Part shown: in pieces, positions 1 to 8,970 of the stretch | Layout: each line of letters starts with the position of its first letter | Numbering within the stretch: the first letter of the stretch is position 1 | Assembly (NCBI GenBank): GCA_945861065.1 | Contig: CAMASI010000008.1 | Span: forward strand, 18,339-82,338 | DNA from: Klebsiella pneumoniae | GTDB lineage: Bacteria > Myxococcota_A > UBA796 > GCA-2862545 | DNA: 64,000 bases | Direction: 5' to 3' | Notes under the pieces: generated by a model | Told to the model about the DNA's origin: nothing | Seen by the model: the letters and a program-made list of their open reading frames with translations, nothing else | The model's database searches: none | Translations under genes and position numbers: made by a program

Positions 1-1
1 G

Positions 2-1672
2 GGCAACTTGATGGCGCTCAAGGTCCCCGGTCTCGGGGCGGTGTCGTTGATGCTCGCGGCCGCCGCCTGCCTGCTCTTCGCCGACGGCACGATCACGCCG
101 GCGATTTCCGTGTTGTCTGCGATTGAAGGAATCACGGTTCGAAACCCCGGTCTTTCACCGCTCGTCGTGCCAGTGACGTTGATCGTTCTCACCGTGCTGT
201 TCAAGGTGCAGTACCGCGGTACGGCCTCGGTCGGCCGTTTGTTCGGCCCCATTACGGCGGTGTGGTTCTTCTGCATCGGCGGGGCGGGGCTGTACGAACT
301 CGTGCAACACCCTGCCATCCTCGCCGCCGTCAATCCGGCGTACGCCCTAGACTTCATCGCACACCACGGCTTGCACGGCAGCCTCGTGGTGATGGGCTCT
401 GTCGTGTTGTGCCTGACGGGTGGCGAGGCGCTGTACGCGGACCTGGGTCACTTTGGCCGCAGCGCCATCCGCACCGCCTGGTACAGCATCGCCTACCCAT
501 GTTTGTTGCTCGCGTACTTCGGGCAGGGTGCCAGGCTCCTGTCGGGCGGGCCCGTGGCGGGCGACAACGTGTTCTACAGCCTGATTCCAGAGGCCGCGAT
601 TTATCCGATGGTTCTGCTCGCGACTGCGGCGACCATCATCGCCAGCCAAGCCATGATCACCGGCGCGTTCAGCGTCGCTCGCGCCGCCATCAACCTCGGG
701 TTGCTCCCTCGGGTCCAGGTGTTGCACACGAATGACCGTGTCGAAGGGCAGATCTACATGCCCGTGGTGAACTGGAGCCTGTGGGCGGGGTGCTGCACCC
801 TGGTGCTGGTCTTTGGGAGCTCTTCCGGTCTCGCTGCCGCGTACGGCTTCGCCGTCATGGGGACCATGCTTGCCACAGGCGTCGGGACGGCGCTCCTGGC
901 CCGATACGGCTGGAACTGGCCCGCGTGGCGCGTAGCACTCGTCTTCGGCGTGTTCATCCTTCTCGATCTCTCGTACCTGAGCGCGACCGCCCTCAAATTC
1001 TTCCAGGGCGCGTGGATGCCTGCGCTCATCGGCAGTTTCCTGTTGCTTGTGATGTTGACCTGGTCCCGGGGTCGGGACGCCCTGGGCGCCGCGTACCGCC
1101 AGGTCGACCGCATCACGGTGGCTGACCTCATCGCGCAAAAAGCCAGCCTCACCGAGTTGCCACGCGCCATGGTCTTCCTCACGGCGGAGCGCGTGTCTCA
1201 AGCCAGCGACCCGGTTCCCGTGCTGCTGCTCAAGTTCATGGACCGGTACGGCGCGCTGCCCAAACACCTCACGATCTTCAATGTCGTCTTCGAAGCCAAT
1301 GTTCCGTATTGGACAGGGGAGCGATTCAACGTCACCGAATTCGGCGAACACATCGTCGCCGTGCGCATGCACGTCGGTTTCATGGAATCTCCCGACGTCC
1401 GAAAGGCCTTGTGGACGCTCAGGCACGAACGCGCCATCCGCATTCACAGCAGCCGCTGGACCATCGTGATGGGCAAGGAGTCCATCGTCATCGAAGGCGG
1501 AAGTTTGTGGTGGCGCCTGCGGGCAACGCTGTTCTCCCTGCTCCTACAAAGCGCCAGCCAAGCGCATGTGTGGTTCGGCCTGGGCGGGGACACGGGCCTG
1601 TCGAAGGAGATCATCCCGGTTCGTGTGCGACCCAAACGAGGCATGGAAGTCCAGGTGCGCCTGCAAGGCTGA
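2..1672 (+). CDS. kup: Kup-family potassium uptake protein, 5' end cut by the window edge
   Basis: This is a multi-pass inner-membrane K+ transporter of the KUP/HAK/KT family, probably a K+/H+ symporter. The signature ITPAISVLSAIEG near the visible N-terminus, the GGEALYADLGHFG segment and the NYFGQGA-like AYFGQGARLL segment match E. coli Kup closely. About 90 residues of the usual N-terminus are missing because the reading frame stays open to the first base of the window, so the apparent start near base 8 is not the true one. The second half after about residue 380 is the soluble C-terminal tail typical of the family. The stop is TGA at 1670-1672. Family assignment is secure; the ion specificity is inferred from the family. 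Confidence 0.95.
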   Translation, partial: GNLMALKVPGLGAVSLMLAAAACLLFADGTITPAISVLSAIEGITVRNPGLSPLVVPVTLIVLTVLFKVQYRGTASVGRLFGPITAVWFFCIGGAGLYELVQHPAILAAVNPAYALDFIAHHGLHGSLVVMGSVVLCLTGGEALYADLGHFGRSAIRTAWYSIAYPCLLLAYFGQGARLLSGGPVAGDNVFYSLIPEAAIYPMVLLATAATIIASQAMITGAFSVARAAINLGLLPRVQVLHTNDRVEGQIYMPVVNWSLWAGCCTLVLVFGSSSGLAAAYGFAVMGTMLATGVGTALLARYGWNWPAWRVALVFGVFILLDLSYLSATALKFFQGAWMPALIGSFLLLVMLTWSRGRDALGAAYRQVDRITVADLIAQKASLTELPRAMVFLTAERVSQASDPVPVLLLKFMDRYGALPKHLTIFNVVFEANVPYWTGERFNVTEFGEHIVAVRMHVGFMESPDVRKALWTLRHERAIRIHSSRWTIVMGKESIVIEGGSLWWRLRATLFSLLLQSASQAHVWFGLGGDTGLSKEIIPVRVRPKRGMEVQVRLQG

Positions 1673-1683
1673 AAGTTTGGCGC

Positions 1684-1712
1684 TTCACCGCTGGGCACAG
1701 ATGGGCTATTCT
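1684..1712 (+). promoter_or_regulatory. candidate sigma-70 promoter of the large repeat lipoprotein
   Basis: TTCACC (1684-1689) lies 17 bases before TATTCT (1707-1712), which fits the TAnnnT form of a -10 box. Transcription would begin about 14 bases before the ATG at 1733, leaving room for the GTGGAGA ribosome-binding site at 1724-1730. The match to consensus is partial and GC-rich lineages vary, so this is a candidate only. Confidence 0.35.
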
Positions 1713-1732
1713 GCGACCGCGTAGTGGAGACG

Positions 1733-4700
1733 ATGATGCATTGGCGTTTTTGCGTAGCAATGGCTGCGACATTGACAATGACGGCCTGTGGCAACGATCC
1801 GGGCAAAGACACGAGCGCGGACTCGGACACGAGCCCCTACGGAGAGGGCGAGCCGCCATTCGTGGGCGCCCTGCAATTCACCACCCCCGAAGACACGCCC
1901 CTGAACTTCGCGCTTGTCGCTTCTGACGTGGACGGCGATGCGCTCACCTTCGCGTGGACCGGTACGCCCACCTTCGGCGTCATCACCGGCACGCTTCCGG
2001 ACGTGACCTACACGCCCAACGCCAACGCCAACGGGACCGACGTCGTGGCGTTTACCGTGTCCGACGGCGCCAACGTCGTGGACGCCTCCGTGACCGTCAA
2101 CATCAACGCAGTCAACGACGCCCCAACGTTCACGCCTGTGCCGGAAGTCGTCACCGAAGAAGACACGCCCGTACAGATCTCGCTCGTTGTCACTGACGTA
2201 GACGGAGACTCACTCACGGTCGAAGCGGTCAACCCGCCCGATTTTGGTTCCATGTCCGGCCAGGTGCCAACGCTGCTCTTTGAGCCTCAGAGCAACTGGT
2301 TTGGCACGGACGCGGTCGTATTCCAGCTGTCTGACGGCATCGACACGCTGGACATCGCCTTCGACCTTCGGGTCACCCCCGTCAACGATGCGCCCGTAGT
2401 CGTCGACAACTACTACGTCGGCGTCGAGGACGTCGAGTTCTTCGCAGCCGAGAGCGACCTTCTCGCCGACGATCTCGACCAGGAAGGCCACGCACTTACT
2501 ATCGTGTCGGTAGGACCTTCCACGCCTCCCGTGAACCTAGGCTTGGTGGCCGGTTCCTGGCGCGTCACGCCCGACGTCGGATTCGTCGGCGAAATCGTTG
2601 TGCCGTACACCATCAGTGACGGTGCCCTGACCGGCGAGGGCAAGTTCGTCGTGACCTTTGAAGCCGCCAACGACGGCCCCACCGGCGTCGGTGACGCCTA
2701 CGACGGCACCGAGGACCAGATCCTCTCCATCCCCGCGCCTGGGGTCCTGGAAAACGACACCGACTTTGAGGGCGATGGTTTGTCCGCCGTTGTTGTGGAC
2801 GGACCCGTCAACGGCACGCTTGACCTCGCGGACGACGGCAGCTTTGAATACACGCCCGACCCCGATTTCAACGGTGCCGACAGCTTCAGCTACACGGTGA
2901 GCGACGGCATGTTGACCCACGGCCCCATCGCGGTGTCGCTCAACGTTGTGCCGGTCAACGACGACCCGCTCGCCTTTGATGACAATTACGTTTCCGGTGA
3001 AGACCTGACGCTCGCCGTCGATGCGGTGGACGGCGTGCTCGCCAACGATGACGACATCGACGGCGATCAGATGTACGCCGAGTTGCTCCTGGGCGTGCTT
3101 CATGGCACGCTGGACCTTGAGCCCGACGGAAGCTTCGTGTACCAGCCCGACCCCGGGTACTCGGGCGCGGACGACTTCGTGTACCAAGTCACCGACGACT
3201 TTGGCGGCCTGTCCTTCGGCGGCGCCGTGACGCTCACCGTCAACGCCCTCGAAGACGTGCCCGCGGCCAATGACGACACGTACGCCGCGACCGAAGACGC
3301 GGCCCTCGTCGTGCCCGCGCTGACCGGCCTGCTCGCCAACGACAGCGACGGCGACGGCGACCCGTTGTCGGTGTCCGGCGTCGGTTCGCCCCCTTCGCAC
3401 GGGACCGTCGATGTCGCGAGCGATGGCAGTTTCACCTACACGCCTGCGCCTGACTGGTTCGGAACCGACAGCTTCTCCGTGGACGTGACCGACGGAAAGG
3501 GGACCAGCGCGTCCTTGACGACCGTGAATGTCGCCTCCGTAGACGACGCGCCCGTCGCTTCGGACGATTCCTATTTGGCCGTGACCGGCGCCCTGGTCGT
3601 AGACGTCGCCTCTGGCGTTCTGGCGAACGACACGGACCTCGAAGGGGACCCTCTCACCGCGGTTCTCGGGACCGGGCCAGACCACGGCGACCTTGTACTC
3701 GCCGTCGATGGTTCCTTCGTGTACACGCCCGACGCCGGCTACGGGGGCTTCGATTTCTTCAGCTACGCGGCCAACGACGGGCTGTTGAACTCGAACAACG
3801 CCGTCGTCATGATCGAAGTCACGCCGCCGAACGAGGCGCCTGAGGCCACCAACGACTTCTACAGCGCGACCGGCGGCGTCCTGCTCATCGTGGACGGCGC
3901 TGACGGCGTATTGTCCAACGACATCGATCCCGAGGGCCTGCCGCTAGAGGCCATCCTCGTGGATCCGCCAGAACACGGCGTGCTCGCGCTCCACATCGAA
4001 GGAAGCTTCGACTACGCACCCGAGGCCGACTTCGCAGGAATCGACGAAGCGACCTACATCGCCGTGGACGTAGAGGGTGCGACGTCAGAGTTGACCACCA
4101 TCATCTTCCTCGTGGACCCCGCACCCGTCAGCCCGCCCGTGGCCGTCGCAGACAGCTACGACGGGTTTGAAGACACCGAAATGGACATCGACGCACCCGG
4201 CGTGTTGGAAAACGACGTCGGCGACAATCTGGCGGCAGCCCTCATGGCGCTGCCCCTCCACGGTGCCGTGACGCTCAACGCCGATGGCAGCTTTCATTAT
4301 GGCGCTCGCTCGCCGCTCCCGGAAGACTACGACGGCGTGGACACGTTCTCGTACGTCGCCACCAACGTAGACGGCGTGTCCAACATGGCGAGCGTCAGCC
4401 TGGTGCTCGCGGCCGTGGACGATGCCCCGCGCGGCAACGACGACTTCTACGCCGTCGCGCTCGGAGACCTGCTCGACGTGGCCGCGCCCGGCGTGCTCGA
4501 AAACGACGTCGATCCGGAAGGCGACCCGCTGTCCGCAACGGCGTACTCGGCGCCAGTGGCTGGCGTCTTCCTCGGGCAGACGGACGGGTCCTTCACGTAT
4601 GAGCCGCCATTGGTCCCCGGGGACTATGTGCTCACGTACACCCCAACCGCCAACGGCTTGTTGGGCGCCCCCAACACCGTCCACATCACTGTGTTCGATT

Positions 4701-5749
4701 CCGAAGCGCTGGAAGGCGATCGCGCAGCGCGCACCCGGAAGGACGAGTTTGTGTCCACGGGCAACTTCCTGCTGCAAGTCAGCGCAGCATCCGGTCTCCT
4801 CGCCAATGATTTCGATCCCGACGGCGATGACATGGTGGTCACAGCAGGCACCTTCGTCACAGACCTCGGCGGCACCGTAGACATCGACGCAGACGGCGCC
4901 TTCACCTACGCACCGGCAACCGGCCTCGGCGACGCGGTGGACAGCTTCCGTTACGAAGTAGCTTCGGGCGTCAGCTTCAGCTCTGGCAGTGTGGATGTGC
5001 ACCTCGTTGGCCGGGCCTGGTGGGTCGACAACACCGCCTCAGGCGACGGACGCTCGGACCGTCCGTTCAGCAGCCTAGATGAGGCCCTGGCGGCGGCGAC
5101 CGCAGGCGACGTCGTCCGAGTGCTGTCTGGCGACGGTTCGTCCTGGGGGCTCAGTTTCGGTCTCCTGCCGGAAGCCGGCATCACCGTACAGGGCGCTGGC
5201 CTGCCTCTACTCGCGCAGGGTCGCGTGCTGGAAGCGGCGGGCGTCGTACCCGAGCTCTATGCGCCCGGCGGCCTCGTGCTGCCCGTCGGCGTGTCCATCG
5301 GCGGCGCCTTGCTCGATTTGGACGGCAGTCGCCTCGTGGCCGACCGCGGCGTGCGCCTCCAAGCCGTGGACCTCGTCGGCGCGGGCGTCGTTGCTGTGTC
5401 CGGCTCGTCGGCGCGCGCCAACCTGTACAGCTTTGTGGACACCACGGCCGACGGCAGCTTGGACCTCGTCAGCACCCAGGGCTTCAGCGCAGTGACACTG
5501 GTTGGGTCAACGTTTACCGCGTTCGCAGGTCTGTCTGCCCCCGACGGGACGCTGCTGCTCGACGCGACGGATTCGAGCGCCGACTTGTGGACGTTGACGG
5601 CGGACGGGGCGTTTGTCCTCGCGTCGCTAGAAGACGGCGAATGCATGGACACCGATCTCGGAACGCTTGCGGACCGCGGCAATACGGCCCGCGATGGCGG
5701 CGAGCCCATTGTCACCGTTCATGGCGCGCTGGAACTGCGCGCCCGCTGA
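1733..5749 (+). CDS. giant cadherin-like (Big_9/VCBS type) repeat lipoprotein with C-terminal beta-helix region
   Basis: The 1338-residue protein begins with a lipoprotein signal peptide ending in the lipobox MTAC, so it should be lipid-anchored and exported. A GTG nine bases upstream is possible, but ATG at 1733 or 1736 suits the signal peptide and the GGAG ribosome site. From about residue 45 to 1095 there are about eleven tandem modules of 90-100 residues. Each follows the pattern DDxY..ED..L.V..GVLANDxDxDGD..L....HGTL.L..DGSF.YTP...F.G.DSF.Y.V.DG, and most end in VNDAP or VDDAP. This is the cadherin/VCBS-like family seen in adhesins. The last roughly 240 residues change style (WWVDNTASGDGRSDRPFSSL and following), as at the start of right-handed parallel beta-helix proteins. 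The Asp-rich repeats probably bind Ca2+. A role in adhesion or surface structure is inference. Confidence 0.88.
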   Translation: MMHWRFCVAMAATLTMTACGNDPGKDTSADSDTSPYGEGEPPFVGALQFTTPEDTPLNFALVASDVDGDALTFAWTGTPTFGVITGTLPDVTYTPNANANGTDVVAFTVSDGANVVDASVTVNINAVNDAPTFTPVPEVVTEEDTPVQISLVVTDVDGDSLTVEAVNPPDFGSMSGQVPTLLFEPQSNWFGTDAVVFQLSDGIDTLDIAFDLRVTPVNDAPVVVDNYYVGVEDVEFFAAESDLLADDLDQEGHALTIVSVGPSTPPVNLGLVAGSWRVTPDVGFVGEIVVPYTISDGALTGEGKFVVTFEAANDGPTGVGDAYDGTEDQILSIPAPGVLENDTDFEGDGLSAVVVDGPVNGTLDLADDGSFEYTPDPDFNGADSFSYTVSDGMLTHGPIAVSLNVVPVNDDPLAFDDNYVSGEDLTLAVDAVDGVLANDDDIDGDQMYAELLLGVLHGTLDLEPDGSFVYQPDPGYSGADDFVYQVTDDFGGLSFGGAVTLTVNALEDVPAANDDTYAATEDAALVVPALTGLLANDSDGDGDPLSVSGVGSPPSHGTVDVASDGSFTYTPAPDWFGTDSFSVDVTDGKGTSASLTTVNVASVDDAPVASDDSYLAVTGALVVDVASGVLANDTDLEGDPLTAVLGTGPDHGDLVLAVDGSFVYTPDAGYGGFDFFSYAANDGLLNSNNAVVMIEVTPPNEAPEATNDFYSATGGVLLIVDGADGVLSNDIDPEGLPLEAILVDPPEHGVLALHIEGSFDYAPEADFAGIDEATYIAVDVEGATSELTTIIFLVDPAPVSPPVAVADSYDGFEDTEMDIDAPGVLENDVGDNLAAALMALPLHGAVTLNADGSFHYGARSPLPEDYDGVDTFSYVATNVDGVSNMASVSLVLAAVDDAPRGNDDFYAVALGDLLDVAAPGVLENDVDPEGDPLSATAYSAPVAGVFLGQTDGSFTYEPPLVPGDYVLTYTPTANGLLGAPNTVHITVFDSEALEGDRAARTRKDEFVSTGNFLLQVSAASGLLANDFDPDGDDMVVTAGTFVTDLGGTVDIDADGAFTYAPATGLGDAVDSFRYEVASGVSFSSGSVDVHLVGRAWWVDNTASGDGRSDRPFSSLDEALAAATAGDVVRVLSGDGSSWGLSFGLLPEAGITVQGAGLPLLAQGRVLEAAGVVPELYAPGGLVLPVGVSIGGALLDLDGSRLVADRGVRLQAVDLVGAGVVAVSGSSARANLYSFVDTTADGSLDLVSTQGFSAVTLVGSTFTAFAGLSAPDGTLLLDATDSSADLWTLTADGAFVLASLEDGECMDTDLGTLADRGNTARDGGEPIVTVHGALELRAR

Positions 5750-6667
5750 TTACAACTCGTCGATGGTGGCTGCGTTGAGCTTGAGCTCACCGATGGCCAC
5801 ACCCTTCCCAGCGCCGCCCGGGTAAGTATCGACGACCTCCACACGAATGTCGCCAAAGGCCGATCCGGTGTACCCGATGATGGCGGGCAACAAGAACCAC
5901 TGCATGACGGCCTTGTCGTCCATGGTGTAGGTGATGCTGGTGTCATTCGCCGCGACCGCAATGGTCTTGGGCCGAGCATAAGGCGCGCTTCCAGGACGGA
6001 TGCCGACGGTCGCCAAGCCGTAGCCGGGCGCACGAAGGATCAGAAACGACGGTTCCGTGTCCGAGGCGGCGGCCCAAAACGTCGCGTCTTTGCCATCGAC
6101 CAGGTTGTCTGCGGGATGACCCGCTTCCTCCGAGCCAGGCGGGGTCTTGAGCGTGATCGTGCTCGCCTCGAACTCCTTCATGTACACCCGGAATTCGGAC
6201 ACCGCGAGGTTCGGGAAGTCATGGCCCGGGTACACTTCGTTGATCGTGATTCGCACGCGACCGCCCTTCAAGTCGCTGCCTACCTTCGAATCGACGAGAT
6301 CGATAATCTGCCAGCCGCGTTTGTCTTCCAACGGGAAGGTCTCGTCCACCTTGACCGCGTCCCCGTTTCCACTGTCGATAACCTCGACCCGGATGGTCTT
6401 GGCACGGGCGTAGTCGCTGAAGGTAGACTCGTCTTTGTCCCAGCCAATGACCAGACCGATCTTGTCGATCTCACCCGCCGGAACGTCCAACGCAATCCAG
6501 CTTCCAGCGTTCTCCTGCTCGGGATCGATCATCCAGCACGTTTCCGGTCGGCTGTCCAACGCTGCGGAAGCCCCCCAAAATGCCGCTCCGCGCTTTGCAT
6601 CTGACCGTTGAGAGGACGCCTCGAATCCGGCAATCGCTAGCGAGGCCAGCAGCAGCAACGACGACAT
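5750..6667 (-). CDS. secreted protein with two discoidin / NADase-type glycan-binding domains
   Basis: The 305-residue protein has a short signal peptide (MSSLLLLASLAIAG). Residues about 15-155 match the NADase-type glycan-binding (discoidin, galactose-binding) fold. The marks are ALDSRPETCW, then GSWIALDVP, and at the end ITINEVYPGHDFPNLAVSEF, the characteristic vyPG..dxxcISE strand. Residues about 165-300 repeat the plan (NLVDGKDATFWAA; VEVVDTYPGGAGKGVAIGEL). It is probably periplasmic or at the surface, where it would bind sugars. It has no catalytic domain. Its TAA stop abuts the TGA of the convergent repeat lipoprotein with no bases between. The leader carries GGAGG before the ATG. Confidence 0.72.
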   Translation of the reverse strand: MSSLLLLASLAIAGFEASSQRSDAKRGAAFWGASAALDSRPETCWMIDPEQENAGSWIALDVPAGEIDKIGLVIGWDKDESTFSDYARAKTIRVEVIDSGNGDAVKVDETFPLEDKRGWQIIDLVDSKVGSDLKGGRVRITINEVYPGHDFPNLAVSEFRVYMKEFEASTITLKTPPGSEEAGHPADNLVDGKDATFWAAASDTEPSFLILRAPGYGLATVGIRPGSAPYARPKTIAVAANDTSITYTMDDKAVMQWFLLPAIIGYTGSAFGDIRVEVVDTYPGGAGKGVAIGELKLNAATIDEL

Positions 6668-6710
6668 CGTACCCTCCGAACGGAGCGGCTAACCCCTATC
6701 GGGCCACGTC

Positions 6711-8642
6711 TCATCCGCCGTCGTTGTCGCGCTCCACGATGACGAACTCGACGCGGCGGTTGCGGTGCCGTCCCTCGGGCGTCTTGTTCGTGTCGATCGG
6801 CATTTGCTCGCCGAATCCCTGCGCGTCGAGGCGCCCGGCGTCTACGCCAGCGCCGATGAGGAAGTCACGCACCGCTTCCGCCCGGGCCTGCGACAGCCTA
6901 AAGTTGTAAGCATCGGGGCCATCGGAATCGGTATGCCCCTCCACGCGAAGGCGGGTCACGTCCGGGTTGTCCACGATGGCGGAGGCAATTTCTTGCAACA
7001 GCTCAAAGCTGAGCGGCTGGAGGACGGCCTTGTCTACCTCAAAGTAGATTCGGTCGTCGATACGAATCCGCGTCCGCTCTACGACGACGCGGGCGGGCGC
7101 ATCGTCCGGGCAGCCATCTTCGTCTAGGTACGCATTGAGCGTTTCAGGGTCGAACGGACACTGGTCCATCGTGTCGAAGATGCCGTCCTGGTCGTTGTCG
7201 GGATCCGGGCAGCCGTCTTCGTCCTGGAACGAATCGAAGTCCTCTGGATCGTTGGGGCAACCATCCTCATCGTCGTCGATTCCGTCACCGTCGGTGTCGA
7301 CAAAGGGCTTGTCGTCCGGGCAGCCATCCTGGTCTTCGAACCCATTGACCGTTTCCGCGGCGTTGGGACAAGCATCCGCCGTGTCCACGATCCCATCACC
7401 ATCGTTGTCCGGCTCCGGACAGCCATCCAGGTCCTGCCACCCGTCGAAGTCTTCGGGGTCGTTCGGGCAGCTATCCACAACATCTACGATGGTGTCTCTG
7501 TCGTTGTCCTCTTCCGGACAGCCATCTCGATCCTGGTAATCGTCAAAGTCCTCTGGATTGTTCGGACAGCGGTCGTTGACGTCCAGAATGGTGTCCTTGT
7601 CGTTGTCATCCTCGGGGCAGCCATCGTCGTCTTCAAAGCCGTCGAGGTCCTCGGGGATGTTCGGGCACTGATCCAACTTGTTGGGAACGCCGTCTTTGTC
7701 GCGGTCGAGCGTGAGCGGATCAAAGGCTGGCGCCAGGGTCGCGCCGCCAAACACGCGAAAATCTGGGGATCCGACGCCCGGTGTCAGCCCAAAACCGGCG
7801 CCGCCGACCAACGAAACGAAGGGCACAGGAAGCACCTTCAACCACGGAAGGATTTCTACAGGTGTCTGTGAAATCCTGCGCCCGCCGACCGTTCCCGCTA
7901 CGTCCCCACCCAACTCGATGGCAGGTGCCGGATGGGCGGCCAAGCCCGCGCCATACACGAACTCTGTGCCAAGCGTCAGGCCCCGAAACGTATCGGCCTG
8001 TTTGATTCGGGCGCCGCCATTGATCGCGAAACGGACCCGGTACTCACGTCCATGTACGCTGCCATCAGCAACTTCCAGCGCAGCCAATGGGGTCACCGTC
8101 GCGTTGCCTTCGCCGACAAACGAACGCGTTCCGCCGGTCGGAAGCGTCGTTTTAACCATGACTGCCAGGCCCACCGGGTAGCCTTTGTGAATGTCGACAA
8201 TGACGAACTTGGGCATGACCCGAACGTCGCCGATGCTGGAGGCCTCAAGCTCCGACGTGGGCTCGGGTGACGAAGAATCGGCAGGCTCAAAACCCTTCTG
8301 CCAGGTCACGATGGGGAGATCCGCCGTGAAGCTGAAGATGTCGCCGAGCCCGAACCCCGCCTGCAAGTCCACGACAGAGCGTTCGTCGACCAACGCATCG
8401 GGAAAATCAGGCCCAGGCCCGAGCACACGGTCGCCATCCCACGAGAGCACGAGCATGTCCTGCCCGTACATGCCCCAAAAGCCGGCACCCGCCTGCAGAT
8501 GCCACAGGGTCGTGCTCGACTCCACCACGGCATACCCAAACGGGTCCATAGCGGGCCGAAACCGTTCGATGTCGATGGGGTAGTCGGTGGGGATCGAGGC
8601 CTCTTGGGCCCAACCGGTCGCCAAAAGCAGGCACAGCATCAT
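6711..8642 (-). CDS. OmpA-family outer membrane protein with thrombospondin type 3 repeats
   Basis: The 643-residue protein has a signal peptide (MMLCLLLATGWAQ), an N-terminal region of about 280 residues that looks like an outer-membrane barrel, and six Asp-rich thrombospondin type 3 repeats. The repeats follow the form DNDxDTIxDxxDxCPNxPEDxDxxxDxDGCP, roughly residues 300-510, and are expected to bind Ca2+. An OmpA/MotB peptidoglycan-binding domain follows (about 520-640: VEGHTDSDGPDAYNFRLSQA, then RNRRVEF). It would link the outer membrane to the cell wall. Its ATG overlaps the stop of the upstream gene (ATGA), so the two are translationally coupled. Confidence 0.92.
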   Translation of the reverse strand: MMLCLLLATGWAQEASIPTDYPIDIERFRPAMDPFGYAVVESSTTLWHLQAGAGFWGMYGQDMLVLSWDGDRVLGPGPDFPDALVDERSVVDLQAGFGLGDIFSFTADLPIVTWQKGFEPADSSSPEPTSELEASSIGDVRVMPKFVIVDIHKGYPVGLAVMVKTTLPTGGTRSFVGEGNATVTPLAALEVADGSVHGREYRVRFAINGGARIKQADTFRGLTLGTEFVYGAGLAAHPAPAIELGGDVAGTVGGRRISQTPVEILPWLKVLPVPFVSLVGGAGFGLTPGVGSPDFRVFGGATLAPAFDPLTLDRDKDGVPNKLDQCPNIPEDLDGFEDDDGCPEDDNDKDTILDVNDRCPNNPEDFDDYQDRDGCPEEDNDRDTIVDVVDSCPNDPEDFDGWQDLDGCPEPDNDGDGIVDTADACPNAAETVNGFEDQDGCPDDKPFVDTDGDGIDDDEDGCPNDPEDFDSFQDEDGCPDPDNDQDGIFDTMDQCPFDPETLNAYLDEDGCPDDAPARVVVERTRIRIDDRIYFEVDKAVLQPLSFELLQEIASAIVDNPDVTRLRVEGHTDSDGPDAYNFRLSQARAEAVRDFLIGAGVDAGRLDAQGFGEQMPIDTNKTPEGRHRNRRVEFVIVERDNDGG

Positions 8643-8965
8643 CGCCGACGCCGCCTTCCGAGAATTGGGAGCACGATCAGCCAGGCGCCTAGGTTGTCAC
8701 CGCCCGTACACCCGCCACCACCCTGGAGTTGTCCGTAGGCCACACCCCCGTCGCAACCTTCGTCGTACAACCCATCGCAATTGTTGTCGATTCCGTCGCC
8801 GCACAGTTCATCGCGGCCCGGCCGAACGCTGCGATCCGAATCGTCGCAGTCGCCCTCGAGGGCGCTGTACCCGTCCAGGTCGCAGTCCTCGTCCGTCCCG
8901 GTGTCACACAACCCGAGCGCCCAGGCACGAGGCCAAACGGCAAGTAGAAAGCCGACGAGGTGCAT
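8639..8965 (-). CDS. small MopE-like Cys-rich protein with MYXO-CTERM-like sorting tail
   Basis: The 108-residue exported protein has a signal peptide (MHLVGFLLAVWPRAWALG). The body CDxDGYSALEGDCDDSD...CGDGIDNNCDGLYDEGCDGG matches the MopE-type putative metal-binding motif. The C-terminus is Gly-rich with a single Cys (GGGGCTGG), then a hydrophobic segment, then RRRRR, which is the tripartite layout of the MYXO-CTERM tags that are processed and surface-anchored in Myxococcota. A GTG at 8972-8974 would overlap the upstream stop as GTGA and is an alternative start, but ATG at 8963-8965 gives the better signal peptide. It is coupled to the OmpA gene downstream. Confidence 0.75.
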   Translation of the reverse strand: MHLVGFLLAVWPRAWALGLCDTGTDEDCDLDGYSALEGDCDDSDRSVRPGRDELCGDGIDNNCDGLYDEGCDGGVAYGQLQGGGGCTGGDNLGAWLIVLPILGRRRRR

Positions 8966-8970
8966 GGCGC

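Noticed and set aside
347..1447. 366-residue frame on the minus strand opposite the Kup gene
   Set aside because: Its composition is that of antisense to a high-GC coding gene. It has no family resemblance and Kup is certain.
2537..3685. 382-residue minus-strand frame inside the repeat lipoprotein
   Set aside because: Antisense of Asp-rich repeats in a GC-rich gene. Periodic composition only reflects the modules.
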